This document shows, one piece after another, positions 62,136 through 64,000 of a stretch of 64,000 nucleotides of DNA. The number at the start of each line of letters is the position of its first letter. Position 1 is the stretch's first letter. The position numbers and the translations under genes were made by a program. The notes beneath the pieces are model-generated. The model had not been told where the DNA came from. It did not search any database and worked only from the letters and a program-made list of their open reading frames with translations. Source of the DNA: Danio rerio (Eukaryota > Chordata > Actinopteri > Cypriniformes > Danionidae); the NCBI RefSeq assembly GCF_049306965.1, contig NC_133197.1, positions 4,955,001-5,019,000 of the forward strand. The letters run 5' to 3'.

Positions 62136-63052
62136 CCAGAGCTCCTACTGCACCATTAATATCATAAATCTACACAAATGAAAGGACGTTTGGATTAGTA
62201 ATTGTGTCTTTGTGCTTATTAGAACATATATCAAACTCATATTTAACTCACCCCTAACCATCTGTTTAACAGTGTTGATTTCATTGTTGGTCTGTAGTTT
62301 ATAAACTCCAGCATGTTCAACAGTGGTGTCTGTGATGGTCAGAGATCCAGTTTTATTGTCCAGTTTCAGTCTGTTTCTGAATCTCCCACCAAGAACATCA
62401 TCAAATACAGAGAATCTGTTGGTCTGTTTATTGATTTCTGCTATTAAAGTGTCTCCATATCCAAACTTCCACTGAATCTGATCATCATTCTTCAGTTCAG
62501 AGACACCAGAGCTCAGAGTGACTGACTGTTCGGCCCAAACTCGCATTTCATCTTCATCACCAAACACACACAAAGAAAACAAATCTCAACATTCAAAAAG
62601 GCTTTACAGTCTAAATGTCATATTTAAAATGAAGATAATAAAACAACATAGAGACACACCAATGTAACATTTAATGTGGATTAACATTGTATTTGGTGAT
62701 TAAAAAATGAAACCGGTGAAACAAGTATTCAACTCACCAGAGACTTTAAGAATGACTGCCCTGCTGATCTGATTGGTCTGTAGTTCATAAACTCCAGCGT
62801 CTTCGGATCTGATGTTTGTGATGATCAGAGATCCAGTTTTCTTGTCCAGTTTCAGTCTGTCTCTGAATCTCCCATCAAGAACATCATCAAATACAGAGAA
62901 TCTGTTTGCCGTTACATTGAGTTTTGCTATTACAGTGTCTTTATTTCCAATCCACCACTGAATCTGCTCATCATTCTTCAGTTCAGTGAGATCAGAGCTC
63001 AGAGTGACTGATTTTCCCTCCAACACTTGATAATAATAATAATCAATTCCAC

Positions 63053-63230
63053 CTGCAGAACAGAGTTAGTCAGATTAAAGCTTTAAATCACATGATGTTG
63101 GCTTAAATAAAAAACATAATGTCTCTAGGGCCCCCCTAAATGTATGGGCCCTTAGAATCGTCCTAACTCCCCCCCACCCCCTAGTGGCACCCCTGCTTCT
63201 CAAATGTTAATTTGTTTTTTGTCTGTCAGT
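63053..63230. other. Gene 6 intron 1, proximal part
   Basis: It starts with the conserved V1 acceptor flank (ACAGAGTTAGTCAGATTAAAG) and then leaves paralogous sequence near 63110. No gene is seen. Confidence 0.4.
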
Positions 63231-64000
63231 CTAGAATGAGTGTTCTAAAATTTCTAAAGTTTGCCCACTGGGTGCTTTTTGATGGGCACGAGCACTGCGT
63301 TTCATTTCTGGGGGTCCAGCAAGATAATACTGTGCTCGTGGGTCGTCCATGTTGTCACTGCGATGGTATGTCTGTTGTGCAGTTAAGATCGCAGCTCGCT
63401 CTTGTAAACGGGCGACCCACCCCAGTCGTACTGCAGCAGGCACTCGGGTAGATCTAAAGGTCCATCGCCCTAGGGCTCGCGGACCTCCCGCTCCTCCATG
63501 CGTTCCATCCAAGCTTTTAGCGGAGGAAAAAATCCGTCTAACCAGATGATAGCCCTTTCGCTCAATGACACCGGGGACCAGACATCCACTGCTGCATCGT
63601 AGGGTAGGCTTTAATTGTCTGATGTGGATCCGGACCTGCTCCCCCCCCGCCCCCCCCCCCCGGGGTGGAGAGTGCTTTGTCGGATTCCGAAGCAGACATG
63701 TTAGCCGTGTTTTCCCAGGCTGCTTCGGCTATGGGTTTGGAAATGGTTTATCCCTCAGCCCCACGGCCAGACATGCTAGATGGTGGCAGATATGTGGAGG
63801 ATACCAAGAAGGCCAGACCTTCTAAGCCTCCCGTCCTCTTCTTCCTAGAGGTGCAGAGTAGGCTAACGCAGTCTTGGATTGCACCTTTCTTTGCCCGATC
63901 TGCGTGCGCCTCCGCCCTTACCACTTTGATGGCGGTGCAGCCAGGGGGTATGAGGCGATCCCACAGATCAAACATGCCATTGGGGTCAACCCTTGTCCAA
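63231..64000 (+). mobile_element. DIRS-type retroelement fossil, gag-like region, running off the right edge
   Basis: The + strand at about 63690-63990 translates in pieces that resemble the gag-like protein of teleost DIRS elements (VFSQAASAMGLEM, a proline-rich PSAPRPDML stretch, SWIAPFFARS). It is a broken copy of unknown extent to the right. Its left boundary is approximate. Confidence 0.5.

Larger units (their letters stand above)
57153..63052 (-). pseudogene. Gene 6: four-V CD2/SLAM-like gene with broken 3' end, 5' end off the right edge
   Basis: V exons at 62738-63052 (V1), 62252-62551 (V2), 60728-61051 (V3) and 59139-59438 (V4) are open, phase 1, with good splice sites. V3 carries an eight-residue insertion near FGEDWWFSSEY. 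The C2 exon is deleted except for its last bases before the donor (about 59000-59021). The TM exon is in two parts, 58849-58910 and 57153-57226, separated by a 1.6-kb DNA transposon. Its upstream part also lacks 17 nt relative to genes 2, 4 and 5, which shifts the frame through the CCGPTE stalk. The signal exon would lie beyond 64000. The gene can no longer make the normal membrane anchor. It may be a pseudogene, or may make a soluble V-only product if another 3' end is used. Confidence 0.7.

Noticed and set aside
2081-63026. Regularly spaced near-identical repeats, which could suggest a CRISPR-like or satellite array.
   Set aside because: The repeats are 300-bp coding exons with splice sites in a eukaryotic gene family, not short direct repeats with spacers.

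Overview
The window looks like genomic DNA of a cyprinid fish, almost certainly zebrafish (Danio rerio) or a close relative. It is AT-rich, has short GT-AG introns, and is packed with teleost-type mobile DNA: DANA/mermaid SINEs, Angel-like foldbacks, hAT and Harbinger elements with clear target-site duplications, DIRS fossils, solo-LTR-like sequences and long microsatellites. This assignment is by recognition, not by a database search.

Every host gene I can support belongs to one tandem array on the minus strand. The array encodes immunoglobulin-superfamily receptors of CD2/SLAM-like type. The basic plan is a short signal-peptide exon, then three or four exons each encoding one IgV-like domain without the canonical cysteine pair, then in some copies one cysteine-rich C2-like exon, then a final exon with a transmembrane helix and a short tail without a recognisable signalling motif. 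All internal exons are symmetric phase 1-1, so domains can be lost or added without breaking the frame.

Reading along the + coordinates (3' to 5' for the genes): 130-181 is the signal exon of a gene running off the left edge (gene 0). 1563-7166 is gene 1 (4 V + C2 + TM). 8547-17658 is gene 2 (4 V + TM, no C2). 22519-29701 is gene 3 (3 V + TM, no C2). 34650-34695 is an orphan signal exon. 37287-42927 is gene 4, a near-identical copy of gene 1 at a constant 35,724-bp offset. 44310-55371 is gene 5 (4 V + C2 + TM). 56823 to beyond the right edge is gene 6 (4 V; C2 deleted and TM exon disrupted).

Between and inside the genes, most of the unique length is transposon. A 2-kb hAT lies in gene 2 intron 2. 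Two Harbinger-like elements sit end to end in gene 5, and a third sits in the equivalent intron of gene 6. A DNA transposon splits the TM exon of gene 6. hAT elements with perfect 8-bp duplications lie at 14.9, 19.7 and 20.7 kb. A foldback element at 23.9-25.3 kb carries an LTR-like insert. Tyrosine-recombinase retroelement fossils lie near 30-31 kb, 61-62 kb and at the right edge.

The genes probably form a lineage-specific leukocyte-receptor family shaped by tandem duplication, exon loss and sequence exchange. Three of the promoter regions share an interferon-response-like TTTCCGTTTC motif. I found no wholly unfamiliar system. The most interesting material is the architecture and turnover of this receptor array and the repeated targeting of one intronic CACCTGGTG site by Harbinger-like elements.
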